The notes beneath the pieces are model-generated. The model searched no databases, was not told the origin of the DNA, and was given only the letters and a program-made list of their open reading frames with translations. From NCBI RefSeq assembly GCF_008369935.1, contig NZ_VTUZ01000022.1, forward strand, positions 92,823 to 156,822: DNA of 64,000 nucleotides, given 5' to 3'. This DNA is from Paraburkholderia panacisoli (GTDB lineage: Bacteria > Pseudomonadota > Gammaproteobacteria > Burkholderiales > Burkholderiaceae). A program made the position numbers and the translations under genes. Position 1 is the first letter of the stretch; every line of letters begins with the position of its first letter. Below are positions 28,411-38,927 of this stretch, piece after piece.

Positions 28411-28710
28411 TCAGTCCTTTCCAATGTCCTGCAATGCTGTGATGTGAAATACCAGAGTTCTTGCGTTGCGGTGCTTTTTCGCCAGGAAGCCGGTGAAGAG
28501 CGTTTCCACGCCCATCTGACAGCTTTCCAGCTTACCGCTCGCTTCGCCCGCGGCGACCGCCTGCATGGTCAGCTCGACTTGCCTGGCGATGCCGGCTTCG
28601 ACGACTTCCGTGCGGTGGTGCAACGTGCAGCCTGCAATCGGAACGCCGGCGGGGGTGTACCGCACCGGTTCGCGTTCGACGACGCTGGCCGTGAGTTGCA
28701 GCCGGTTCAT
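28411..28710 (-). CDS. priB: Primosomal replication protein N (PriB)
   Basis: A 99-residue single-strand-DNA-binding OB-fold protein of the PriA replication-restart primosome. MNRLQLTASVVEREPVRYTP and AGCTLHHR-like pattern (PIAGCTLHHRTEVVEAG) match PriB, as do the length and its fixed position between rpsF and rpsR. It is translated from the same operon, with a 50-bp gap after rpsF and 2 bp before rpsR. Confidence 0.95.
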   Translation of the reverse strand: MNRLQLTASVVEREPVRYTPAGVPIAGCTLHHRTEVVEAGIARQVELTMQAVAAGEASGKLESCQMGVETLFTGFLAKKHRNARTLVFHITALQDIGKD

Positions 28711-28760
28711 GAAGCCTTTGGCGAGAGCGACGCTTGTTCTGGTAGCTTAAATAGTGTGTC

Positions 28761-29135
28761 TTAAGCCTGCGCTTCGGACGGTTGCGTAGCAGCCGACTTC
28801 TTGGCTTCTTCGCGCTGCACTTCCTTCATCATCGGCGACGGGCCGGTTTCGGCCTTCTTCATCTTGACGATCAGGTGACGCAGGACAGCGTCGTTGAACT
28901 TGAATGCGTGTTCCAGCTCGTCGAGCGTGGTCTGGTCGCATTCGATGTTCATGCAGACGTAGTGAGCCTTCGCGAGTTTCTCGATCATGTAGGCCAGTTG
29001 GCGACGGCCCCAGTCTTCGATACGGTGGATCTGGCCACCGTGCGACGTGATCGTGCTCTTGTAACGCTCGATCATGGCGGGCACTTGCTCGCTCTGATCG
29101 GGATGCACGATAAAGACGATTTCATAATGACGCAT
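28761..29135 (-). CDS. rpsF: 30S ribosomal protein S6
   Basis: A 124-residue small-subunit protein. MRHYEIVFIVHPDQSEQV, EDWGRRQLAYMIEKLAKAHY and FNDAVLRHLIV are S6 motifs. The ATG at 29135 follows a good AAGGAG ribosome site; the open frame upstream to 29252 is not family-like. The acidic/alanine tail after residue 100 is normal in beta-proteobacteria. It is the first gene of the operon; the promoter must lie in 29136-29427. Confidence 0.98.
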   Translation of the reverse strand: MRHYEIVFIVHPDQSEQVPAMIERYKSTITSHGGQIHRIEDWGRRQLAYMIEKLAKAHYVCMNIECDQTTLDELEHAFKFNDAVLRHLIVKMKKAETGPSPMMKEVQREEAKKSAATQPSEAQA

Positions 29136-29427
29136 ACACACTCCTTGTGGATTAAAGCCACCCGGGCGTCGGAACCGGTGTGGCAAGTGAGAAGCCAAAC
29201 AGTGTAACCCGAATGGGGCCGGGTTGCAAGATATCCCGTTGATGCGACGCATGAATCGGGTGTGTTTTCAAGGGTTTAGGGGTGGCGGGGCGATGCAGGG
29301 CGGGCCGGCTGGCCCGTATGCCAGTCGTTCCTGCCTGCTTCCACCCGGCTTCCTGCCCCACCCTCTACCCGCTTCCTGCGGCTCTTATTTCCCCTGCACA
29401 TGCCTCCCCGCGTCCCCTGCCGGGCCG

Positions 29428-30489
29428 TCAACCGCCCTCGGTCCGCTCGCTGCCGCCCTGCAAGCGCGCCTTCAGCGCCGCTTCGAGGCCGCTCAGCGCG
29501 TCGGGCGCGGCGTCGGTGATGGCCCACCAGGTCATGCCTTCCGCGTCCCAGCGCGCAATCGAATAGCCTTCGTGCCCAAGCGCCGCCGGCGCCGCGCCCC
29601 GGCCCGCACGTGCACCGCCGGAGCCGGCCTGCGGGAACACGTAGACGTCGATCACGTGCTTGCGATAGCGGTACACCAGCACGGCCACCCGCTGATGCCC
29701 GATGTAGTCGAGGCGGCCGCCTTCCAGTGCGAAGCCGCTTGCCGCCAGGTCCTCGACGGGTGGCGAATAGTCGAGCCGGCCGTTGAACCACGGCTTGACC
29801 GTATGCCGGTCGGTCGAAATCACGTCGATGTCGCGCCCCGATACTTGCGCTCTCACGTGGCTTTCCACCAGCTCGTCGGCGAACGGCGTGAAGTCGGCCG
29901 GACGGCGCAGATTCAGCGTGATGACCGCCGTCGCCGCGCATAACACGACAGCGAGTGCGGCCAGCCAGCCCGGTGTGAGCACACCGTTCGCACCGCCCAC
30001 GGCGACCGGCTGGCCAAAGCCGCCCTCCGGGATGCGCCAACCGGTCAGCCAGGCAGGCCAGCGGCGCTGGCGTGGGCGTGGCTTGGGCGCCGAGTCCGGC
30101 CTCGCGCTGGCTCCCGTGGCTCCCGTGGTCTCAGCCGTTCCGGCTGCACCAGCTACATCTGCCGGCCCGGCCTTCTCCACCTCTGCGTTTGCCCCGCTTG
30201 CTCCAACCGCCTCAGCGGTCGCAGCCGCATCTCCCCCAGCCGCTGCTCCAGACATGGCCAGCGCATCCTCGAGCGCGGGCAATCCCGCCACGATCCGCGC
30301 TCGCAACGACTGCGGCGCGCGATGATACGGCGCCGCCCGCAGCGCTCCACTCAACGCCCGCAAGCTTTCGCTCTCGCGCCGGCAAGCATCGCAGCTCTCG
30401 ATATGCTGCTGGACGCGCCGCGCATCCGGCGCGGGCAATTCATGATCGGCGTTCGCATCGAGGAGCGGCCGTGCTTCGTTACAGTCCAT
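29428..30489 (-). CDS. Zinc-finger anti-sigma factor (transmembrane)
   Basis: A 353-residue predicted anti-sigma protein. The N-terminus MDCNEARPLLDANADHELP and the zinc-finger HxxxCxxC (H29, C33, C36) mark a zf-HC2/ZAS domain that would hold the ECF sigma factor. Residues about 80-145 are an Ala/Gly/Glu-rich linker, one membrane helix spans about 174-194, and the remaining 160 residues would be periplasmic, possibly a sensing domain. The ATG at 30489 overlaps the sigma gene by 11 bp, so the two are translationally coupled. Signal and target genes are unknown. Confidence 0.88.
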   Translation of the reverse strand: MDCNEARPLLDANADHELPAPDARRVQQHIESCDACRRESESLRALSGALRAAPYHRAPQSLRARIVAGLPALEDALAMSGAAAGGDAAATAEAVGASGANAEVEKAGPADVAGAAGTAETTGATGASARPDSAPKPRPRQRRWPAWLTGWRIPEGGFGQPVAVGGANGVLTPGWLAALAVVLCAATAVITLNLRRPADFTPFADELVESHVRAQVSGRDIDVISTDRHTVKPWFNGRLDYSPPVEDLAASGFALEGGRLDYIGHQRVAVLVYRYRKHVIDVYVFPQAGSGGARAGRGAAPAALGHEGYSIARWDAEGMTWWAITDAAPDALSGLEAALKARLQGGSERTEGG

Positions 30490-31315
30490 CCGGCGTCTCC
30501 TTGACTGGGCCGGCGGCGTCGCCGCCGGGAATGTTGAGCGGCCGCCCGTTGGCGGACGCCCGCAGTGGCATGACCGTCGCGGTAGCCGGCTTGCCGGCGG
30601 CCATACGCGGAGCACTGTCGGGCAAATCGGGAAGACCATGCCGTGGTTGCTCCGGATACTCCGGCTGCCGCGGCGCGTGGCCACGCGCGGACCCGTACGC
30701 GTCTTTCCCGGCCGACGCCCCCACCCCTGGCTTCGACATCAATAGCGCCGCCAGCTTGCGACGCCCCCGGGCGAGCCGCGACATCACCGTGCCGATCGGC
30801 AGGTCAGCCACCGCGGCGATCTCCCGATATTCCATCTCTTCTAGTTCGCGCAGAATCAGCACCTCGCGAAATTCGACTGGCAGCTGCGCGAGCGCCTCGT
30901 GCACCAGCCGCGTGTCCTCGTCGCGAATCAGCAGCGCCTGCGGATCGGCGCCGCCCGCGCTCCAACCTTCGAACACGGCGTCGTCCATGGTGTCGTCGAA
31001 TTCGAGCATGTCTTGCGGCGACGCGCGCCGCCGCCATTCGGTGTACCAGGTGCGGCGCACGATCGCCAGCAGCCACGGCCGCGCCGAGTCGCCGCGAAAC
31101 GTGTCGAAGAAGCGGAACGCCCGCATGTAGGCTTCCTGCACCACGTCCTCCGCGTCGCTGGTGTTGCCGCACAACCAGCGCGCGAGGTTGTACGCGGCGT
31201 CGAGATGCGGCAGCGCGAGCTGCTCGAAGCGGCGGCTCCTGGCTGCGTCGGTTTCGCGTCGCTCGTGAGCGGCGGCATCTGAATCGGTCTGGACCACCTC
31301 GGCCCTCCAAGGCAT
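30479..31315 (-). CDS. ECF RNA polymerase sigma factor with C-terminal extension
   Basis: A 278-residue sigma-70-family regulator. Region 2 lies at about 33-100 (HLDAAYNLARWLCGN, AEDVVQEAYMRAFRFFDTF) and region 4 at about 143-190 (LPVEFREVLILRELEEMEY, AVADLPIGTVMSRLARGRR). Typical ECF factors end near here, but this one has about 85 further residues, Pro/Gly/Ala-rich and without a recognised domain. The downstream coupled gene is a zinc-finger anti-sigma. The ATG at 31315 has only a weak ribosome site; the family-like sequence starts soon after. Confidence 0.9.
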   Translation of the reverse strand: MPWRAEVVQTDSDAAAHERRETDAARSRRFEQLALPHLDAAYNLARWLCGNTSDAEDVVQEAYMRAFRFFDTFRGDSARPWLLAIVRRTWYTEWRRRASPQDMLEFDDTMDDAVFEGWSAGGADPQALLIRDEDTRLVHEALAQLPVEFREVLILRELEEMEYREIAAVADLPIGTVMSRLARGRRKLAALLMSKPGVGASAGKDAYGSARGHAPRQPEYPEQPRHGLPDLPDSAPRMAAGKPATATVMPLRASANGRPLNIPGGDAAGPVKETPDGL

Positions 31316-31440
31316 TGCGGCGATGCTGGGCGGCGCATCATAACGCTCCCTTCACCGCATAACTGGCCATCTGCCGAGTTTATTCCCGCCGTCGCCGCCG
31401 GATTTGCAAATGGGCGTAAAAAGCGTGCAAAAGCCGCTCG

Positions 31441-32355
31441 CTAGTAAGCCGACCGGTTCCAGTAATCCTCGCTCGCATACACCTCTTTCAGATAATCGAT
31501 GAAATAACGCACCTTGGCGGGCACATAGCGCTGCTGCGGGTAGACCGCAAGAATGTCGTAGTCGGGCAGCGCGTATTCGTCGAGCACGGTTTCGAGTTCA
31601 CCGCGCGCCAGTTGCTGCTGGATTTCCCATGTCGAGCGCCAGCCGAGACCGAGCCCTTCGGACACCCAGCGATGCAGCAGTTCGCCGTCGTTGCAGTCGA
31701 GCGTGCCGCCCACGCGCACCGTCGCCAGCTTGCCATTGCGGCGGAAGTACCAGCCGCGGTTCTGCCCGCCTTGCAGATTGAACGCGAGACAGTTGTGGCG
31801 CGGCAGGTCTTCGAGCGTTTTCGGCTTGCCGTGCCGGCGGAAATAATCCGGCGTGCCGCACACCACGCGCCGGTTCGACGCCAGCTTCACCGCGACGAAG
31901 TTCGGATCGACCACGCCGCCGATGCGGATCGACAGGTCGTACCCCTCGCGCACCAGGTCCACGACCCGGTCGGTCAGATTGAACGACACCTGCAGCTCCG
32001 GCTTGTCGGCGAGAAAAACCGGCGCGAGCGGTGCGACGTGCTTGCGCCCGAACGCAGCCGGCGCCGACACGATCAGATGGCCGTTGACCGCGCGCCGTCC
32101 GGCGCTCAGTTCGTTTTCCGCCTGGTCCCACTCGGTGAGCAGCCCCCGGCAGCGTTCCAGAAACGCGGCGCCGTCTTCGCTGACCACCAGGCGCCGCGTC
32201 GAGCGGTACATCAGTTTCACGCCGAGGCGCTTTTCCAGCGCGTCAATGCGGCGCCCCAGAATCACCGGCGACACGCCCTCTTCCAGCGCGGCCGCCGCGA
32301 GGCTGCCCGCGTCGGCGACACGCACAAAAGTTTCGATCTGTTTGAAGCGGTCCAT
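31441..32355 (-). CDS. LysR-type regulator divergent from gcl
   Basis: A 304-residue LysR regulator: N-terminal winged helix (FVRVADAGSLAAAALEEGVS, RRIDALEKRLGVKL) and a C-terminal effector domain. The start ATG at 32355 has a GGAGGAG-type ribosome site. It is divergent from gcl across a 206-bp gap, the usual arrangement in which a LysR protein controls the neighbour operon, so glyoxylate-carboligase genes are its likely target. The inducing ligand is not known from the sequence. Confidence 0.9.
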   Translation of the reverse strand: MDRFKQIETFVRVADAGSLAAAALEEGVSPVILGRRIDALEKRLGVKLMYRSTRRLVVSEDGAAFLERCRGLLTEWDQAENELSAGRRAVNGHLIVSAPAAFGRKHVAPLAPVFLADKPELQVSFNLTDRVVDLVREGYDLSIRIGGVVDPNFVAVKLASNRRVVCGTPDYFRRHGKPKTLEDLPRHNCLAFNLQGGQNRGWYFRRNGKLATVRVGGTLDCNDGELLHRWVSEGLGLGWRSTWEIQQQLARGELETVLDEYALPDYDILAVYPQQRYVPAKVRYFIDYLKEVYASEDYWNRSAY

Positions 32356-32561
32356 TTCCGTCTCCTCCTGGGCGCAATCCGGGGTGCATTCCGGGGCGCA
32401 TCCCGCGCCACCGCGAGGCTGCGCCCCATTACATACTTTTTGTTTCGGAATAAGCGACCCCGACTGATCTTATCAAACCTTTAGGTCGGGCCTACAGTTG
32501 CTCTCAACACGCTTTGGTTCGCCTATTCCCAGCTATTCCCCAAGACATTCAGGAGACATTC

Positions 32562-34337
<1,776 letters not shown>

Positions 34338-34473
34338 GCGCCGCAGGCTTTGCATCACGTGAGTGCGCGGGCAGCGTCGCAATGCAGCGCTGCCCGCTCG
34401 CCCGCGATGCCCGTCACGAACGAAGTTACCTCAAGAAGTTCTTTCACTGACCGACCAGAGAGACACACGCACC

Positions 34474-35283
34474 ATGCCGAAATTCGCAGCGAATCTCACC
34501 ATGCTGTTCAACGAAGTCCCGTTCCTCGAACGCTTTGCGGCGGCGGCGGACGCGGGCTTTGACGCCGTCGAATTCCTGTTTCCGTATCCGTACCAGATCG
34601 CGGAGTTGAGCGAGCGTTTGCAGCAGAACCGCCTGAAGCTGGTACTGCACAACCTGCCGGCTGGCAACTGGGAAGCCGGCGAACGCGGCATCGCGTGTCT
34701 GCCGGATCGCGTGAGCGAGTTTCAGGAAGGCGTGGGACGCGCGATCGAATATGCGAGCGCGCTAAAGGTGCCGCAGGTGAATTGCCTCGTCGGCATTCCG
34801 ACGGCGGGCGTCGATGCGGACAAGGCGCGCGCGACGATCGTCGACAACCTGCGCTTCGCCGCGGGTGAATTGAAGAAGGCGGGCATCAAACTGCTGGTCG
34901 AGCCGTGCAACGCGTACGACATTCCCGGCTTCGCGCTGAACCGTTCGAGCGAAGGGCTCGACGTGATTCGCGCGGTGGGCTCGGACAACCTGTTCCTGCA
35001 ATACGACATCTATCACATGCAACGGATGGAAGGCGAACTCGCGGCGACCATCAGGAAGAACCTGCCGCAGATCGCGCACATCCAGCTCGCCGACAACCCG
35101 GGCCGCAACGAACCCGGCACCGGTGAAATCAACTATCCATACCTGTTCGCGCTGCTCGACTCGCTCGGCTACGACGGCTACGTCGGCTGCGAGTACAAGC
35201 CGCGCACGACCACCGCCGCCGGCCTCGGCTGGGTGCAAAGCGTGGCCGGGCAAGCGCGCGGCGCGGCGCACGCGGCTGCTTGA
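34474..35283 (+). CDS. hyi: Hydroxypyruvate isomerase
   Basis: A 269-residue TIM-barrel (AP-endonuclease-2 family) enzyme that interconverts hydroxypyruvate and tartronate semialdehyde. Motifs are FAANLTMLFNEVPFLERF, VEFLFPYPYQIAELSE, VLHNLPAGNWEAGERG, VEPCNAYDIPGFAL and GYDGYVGCEYKP, containing the metal-binding Glu and Asp residues. It starts 136 bp after gcl and precedes glxR on the same strand. Confidence 0.95.
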   Translation: MPKFAANLTMLFNEVPFLERFAAAADAGFDAVEFLFPYPYQIAELSERLQQNRLKLVLHNLPAGNWEAGERGIACLPDRVSEFQEGVGRAIEYASALKVPQVNCLVGIPTAGVDADKARATIVDNLRFAAGELKKAGIKLLVEPCNAYDIPGFALNRSSEGLDVIRAVGSDNLFLQYDIYHMQRMEGELAATIRKNLPQIAHIQLADNPGRNEPGTGEINYPYLFALLDSLGYDGYVGCEYKPRTTTAAGLGWVQSVAGQARGAAHAAA

Positions 35284-35419
35284 GCGCTTGCAGGCGCGGC
35301 ACGTCTGCAGCGCCTTAGCCGCATCACGCGCAACGAGCGAAGCAGGCGCATATCGCGCGCCTCACACCCCGAACGAAGTCCCCTCGCGGGACACTAAACA
35401 ACCTCGGAGATTCACACAC

Positions 35420-36328
35420 ATGGCAAAGATCGGTTTCATCGGCCTCGGCATCATGGGCGCGCACATGGCGCGCAACCTCATCAAGGGCGGTCATTCACTG
35501 TTCGTGAACGGCGCCTACCCGGTGCCGGAAGACCTCGCCAAAACGACCAGCGTGGTCGCCAGTTCGACCGCTGTCGCGCAGGCCGCCGACATCGTCATCA
35601 TCATGGTGCCGGACACGCCTGACGTCGCCAACGTGCTGTTCGCCGACGACGGCGTCGCCGCCGGTCTCACGAAGGGCAAGCTGGTGATCGACATGAGCTC
35701 GATCTCGCCGCTCGATACGCAGGCGTTCGCGAAGAAGATCAACGCGCTCGGCGTCGACTATCTCGATGCGCCGGTGTCCGGCGGCGAAGTCGGCGCGCGT
35801 GAAGCGTCGCTGACGATCATGGTGGGCGGCCCGGAACAAGCGTTCGCGACTGCGAAACCGCTGTTCGAACTGATGGGCAAGAACATCTCGCTGATCGGCG
35901 ACAACGGCGCAGGTCAGACCTGCAAGGTGGCCAATCAGATCATCGTTGCGTTGAACATCGAAGCGGTGGCCGAAGCGCTGCTGTTCGCGTCGCGTTCGGG
36001 CGCCGATCCGGAGCGCGTGCGCAAGGCTTTGATGGGCGGCTTCGCGTCGTCGCGGATTCTCGAAGTGCATGGCGAGCGCATGACCAAGCGCACATTCAAT
36101 CCGGGCTTCCGAATCGAACTGCATCAGAAGGACCTGAACCTCGCACTCGACGGCGCGCGCAAGCTGGGCATCGCGTTGCCGCATACGGCGAGCGCGCAGC
36201 AGCTGTTCAGCGTGTGCGCGGCGCACGGCGGCAAGGCATGGGACCATTCGGCGATGGTGCGCGCACTGGAGATCATGGCGAACCATGAGGTCGCGCAAGC
36301 ACCGGGCAACGAAGCGAAGGCGGCTTGA
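35420..36328 (+). CDS. glxR: Tartronate semialdehyde reductase (2-hydroxy-3-oxopropionate reductase)
   Basis: A 302-residue beta-hydroxyacid dehydrogenase that reduces tartronate semialdehyde to D-glycerate with NAD(P)H. The N-terminal Rossmann motif GFIGLGIMGAHMARNL, the substrate motif DAPVSGGEVGA (about 120) and the catalytic lysine in GQTCKVANQIIVALN are present. The ATG at 35420 gives the standard start. It closes the gcl-hyi-glxR set; glycerate kinase is not in the window. Confidence 0.95.
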   Translation: MAKIGFIGLGIMGAHMARNLIKGGHSLFVNGAYPVPEDLAKTTSVVASSTAVAQAADIVIIMVPDTPDVANVLFADDGVAAGLTKGKLVIDMSSISPLDTQAFAKKINALGVDYLDAPVSGGEVGAREASLTIMVGGPEQAFATAKPLFELMGKNISLIGDNGAGQTCKVANQIIVALNIEAVAEALLFASRSGADPERVRKALMGGFASSRILEVHGERMTKRTFNPGFRIELHQKDLNLALDGARKLGIALPHTASAQQLFSVCAAHGGKAWDHSAMVRALEIMANHEVAQAPGNEAKAA

Positions 36329-37070
36329 CGCGAGTCATCGTGTGAACGGGTTGCGGGGTTCGCCGCACAGGTTCGTTGCAGCATGCGCTGCGTCAAATCT
36401 GCGCTGCTGCGCGAATCGTATGGGCACGCGCAACAGCGAGCCGCAACAGACCACGCGAAACAGCGACAGGCTAATCGGGGAGCGTGCCGCAAGCGTCACA
36501 GGCGGCACATAAAAAGTACTTCAGACAGTCATACGGTTTGCCGTGATCGTTGCATCGTCGACATCATCGCAAGCACAGGTGGGGCGCCCGTTCGTCGCGC
36601 GGTATGCGCGGCGCAACGGGCAAATCGTGCCGCTCTGGGCTGAGAGCGGCAAGTGGGGTCCGCAGCGGCACCCGGCAACGCCGGGGAAGCCTTGGTCGGT
36701 CAGACGTCGTCGTCGGGTGTCCGCCTGTCGGATTCATCGTCATGCTTTTTCCGCCAATCTCTCGCAGCGGCTGCAATCATGCATGCCGCCTGCTTGCACG
36801 TCCGTTTGCATTTGCTTGCAACTCCGCACTCTCCCCCGCACTTTTTTTGACACACTGCCGCGCGCTTTTCTCCTAAACTCGTTGAGTCCGGTTAGCTGCG
36901 TTCGTTAAGTTTGCGAACGCGACGCGCGCCGTATATCGCTTCCTGCGTCATGCAGGCGTGTCATCCGCATGTCGTGCGCGTGTGATTCGAATCTCCCGCG
37001 GAATCTCGCAACCCGTGCCCCAACCCCGTGCACAACTTGTTCTTGTGCCACTACGTCAGGAGTGTGATCG
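36329..37070. other. Long intergenic region glxR-kbp with three consecutive hairpins
   Basis: A 742-bp gap with no recognised gene; open frames across it are short, Arg/Cys-rich and without domains. It holds three hairpins in a row within 100 bp: 36586-36621 (arms GCCCGTT/AACGGGC and GTCGCGC/GCGCGGC, loop GGTAT), 36628-36651 (arms TGCCGCTCT/AGAGCGGCA, perfect) and 36671-36685 (CCCGGC/GCCGGG). A TTGACA hexamer at 36847-36852 might be the -35 of kbp, with TCCTAA 18 bases on as a weak -10. Confidence 0.45.
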
Positions 37071-37562
37071 ATGGGTATTCTCAGTTTCATCAAGGAAGCC
37101 GGCGAAAAGCTGTTCGGCGCCGCCTCTACTCCCGCGCAGGCCGCCGCGCCGGCCGCGCCCGATCTCGCCGCGCTGAATAAAACGGCGGGCGACGCGATCG
37201 CCACCTACATCCGCAGCCAGGGCCTCGACGCCACCAATCTGCAGGTGAGCTACGACGGCACCAGCCACACGGTCACCGTCGCCGGCGAAGCAGCCGATCA
37301 GCCGACCAAGGACAAGATCCTCGTCGCGGCCGGCAACGTGCAGAACGTCGACAAGGTCGACGATCAACTGACCGTCACCACCCCCGCCGCCGCGCCGACG
37401 CAGTTCCACACGGTCGTGTCCGGCGACAATCTGTGGAAGATCGCCGAGAAGTATTACGGCAGCGGCGCGAAGAACGATGTGATCTTCCAGGCGAACACGC
37501 CGATGCTGAAAAGCCCGGACAAGATTTATCCGGGCCAGGTGCTGGTGATTCCGCCGCAGTGA
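37071..37562 (+). CDS. kbp: BON-LysM protein, Kbp (YgaU) homologue
   Basis: A 163-residue cytoplasmic protein similar to E. coli Kbp/YgaU, a potassium-binding, osmotically induced protein. The start MGILSFIKEAGEKLFGA matches, an Ala/Pro stretch follows, then a BON domain (about 35-105, KILVAAGNVQNVDKVDDQL) and a C-terminal LysM domain (about 112-162, HTVVSGDNLWKIAEKYYG and PDKIYPGQVLVIPPQ). No signal peptide is visible. AGGAGT precedes the ATG. A strong terminator lies 60 bp downstream. Confidence 0.92.
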   Translation: MGILSFIKEAGEKLFGAASTPAQAAAPAAPDLAALNKTAGDAIATYIRSQGLDATNLQVSYDGTSHTVTVAGEAADQPTKDKILVAAGNVQNVDKVDDQLTVTTPAAAPTQFHTVVSGDNLWKIAEKYYGSGAKNDVIFQANTPMLKSPDKIYPGQVLVIPPQ

Positions 37563-37620
37563 TGCGCTCTGGTGTCGTCGGGCATCACGTGCCTCTGTAA
37601 CGCGCACGCCAAACGACAAC

Positions 37621-37656
37621 GCGGCGCCCGGATTGAAACCGGGCGCCGCGCTTTTT
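37621..37656 (+). terminator. Rho-independent terminator after kbp
   Basis: A perfect 11-bp stem: GCGGCGCCCGG (37621-37631) and CCGGGCGCCGC (37639-37649) with a 7-base loop. GC and then TTTTT follow. It sits between the convergent kbp and asparaginase genes; the U-tract favours the plus strand. Confidence 0.9.
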
Positions 37657-37720
37657 CATGGAGCCTTCACGCACAGAACAGACACGTGCTGCCTGCCACT
37701 GGGTCAGTACCGCATCAGTA

Positions 37721-38758
37721 TCAATACGTGTCGAACACCTTCTGCAACGCAACGGGTCCCGTGCCACCCGCGGCCAGCGCCAGCATCAGCAGAACCCGCG
37801 CCTTGTACGGATTCAGCGAGCCCGCGCTGATGAAACCGAGCGCATCGTCGGCGGCCGCGCCGTTGTGCATCACGTGTCCCGAACCCACGCGCGACGAGCG
37901 CACCACCGCCACGCCCTGCGAAACGGCATCGCCGAGCCCCTGCACCATCGACGCATGAATCGAACCGTTGCCGGTGCCCGCCACGACGATCCCGCGCACG
38001 CCGGCGGCCACCAGCGCATCGACCGCGATGCGCGACACACCCGCATAGCTCGTGACGATTTCCACATGCGGCCACGTCGATCCGATCACGAATTCGGTCG
38101 CGAGCGTATGCGCGCGCACCACGCCGCGCTGGAATTCGACGCGTCCGTCCTGCACCCAGCCGAGCGCGCCGATCTCGGGCGACTGGAATGCATCGACCGC
38201 GTACGTGCTCGTCTTGACCACGTCACGTGCGCTATGAATCCGGTTGTTGAACGCCACCAGCACGCCCTGCCCGCGCGAGCCCGCATGCGCGGCAACCGTC
38301 ACCGCGTTCAGCAGATTCAACGGACCGTCGGCCGACAACGCCGACGCCGGGCGCATCGCCGCGGTCAGCACCACCGGCTTGTCCGACTTGATCGTCAGAT
38401 GCAGCAGGTAGGCGGTTTCTTCGAGCGTGTCGGTGCCATGCGTGACCACCACGCCGTCGATGTCGTCGGCGGCGAGCAGCGTGTTGATGCGTTGCGCGAG
38501 CGTGGTCCACAGCGGCATCGCCATGTCCTTGCTGTCGACGCTGGCGATCTGCTCGGGCGCGATACGCGCCACCGTCGACAAGGCCGGCACCGCCGCCAGC
38601 AATTGATCGACGCCGACGACGCCCGCCTGATAGCCGGACGTATTGGTGGCGTCGGCAGCGGCCCCGGCGATCGTGCCGCCGGTCGCCAGCACGGCGATGC
38701 GCGGCAGCGTGGCGCTCTGCCCGGAAGTCGGCGCGGAAGAAGAAGTTGATGTATTCAT
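37721..38758 (-). CDS. L-asparaginase (type II-like)
   Basis: A 345-residue asparaginase/glutaminase family enzyme. The two catalytic threonine motifs are visible: IAVLATGGTIAG at about residue 20 and VVTHGTDTLEETAY at about 100. The lysine of the second triad is in MRPASALSADGP context. The sequence resembles the high-affinity type II group, yet no clear signal peptide precedes the domain; the first 19 residues are Ser/Thr-rich. It would hydrolyse asparagine to aspartate and ammonia. It converges with kbp. Confidence 0.93.
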   Translation of the reverse strand: MNTSTSSSAPTSGQSATLPRIAVLATGGTIAGAAADATNTSGYQAGVVGVDQLLAAVPALSTVARIAPEQIASVDSKDMAMPLWTTLAQRINTLLAADDIDGVVVTHGTDTLEETAYLLHLTIKSDKPVVLTAAMRPASALSADGPLNLLNAVTVAAHAGSRGQGVLVAFNNRIHSARDVVKTSTYAVDAFQSPEIGALGWVQDGRVEFQRGVVRAHTLATEFVIGSTWPHVEIVTSYAGVSRIAVDALVAAGVRGIVVAGTGNGSIHASMVQGLGDAVSQGVAVVRSSRVGSGHVMHNGAAADDALGFISAGSLNPYKARVLLMLALAAGGTGPVALQKVFDTY

Positions 38759-38927
38759 GGCGGCGATTGTAAGCGATGCGCCGCGCGCCGCCACGCGAGA
38801 AAAAACGGCCGCCCGTTCGTTGCGAGGCTTACCGGAATTTCGCGCCGGGTCCACGCGGACGCGGCGCGCATCAATGCACCTTCAATGCACGCTTCAGATG
38901 CCGGACTCCGCACGCCCGGCGCCTGCA

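Noticed and set aside
36543..36908. 121-codon open frame in the glxR-kbp gap
   Set aside because: No ribosome site, biased Arg/Cys/Ser content and overlap with three strong hairpins make coding unlikely.
36970..37000. ATTCGAATCTCCCGC, resembling a tRNA T-loop
   Set aside because: No cloverleaf can be built from the flanking bases, and the 3' CCA-side stem is missing.
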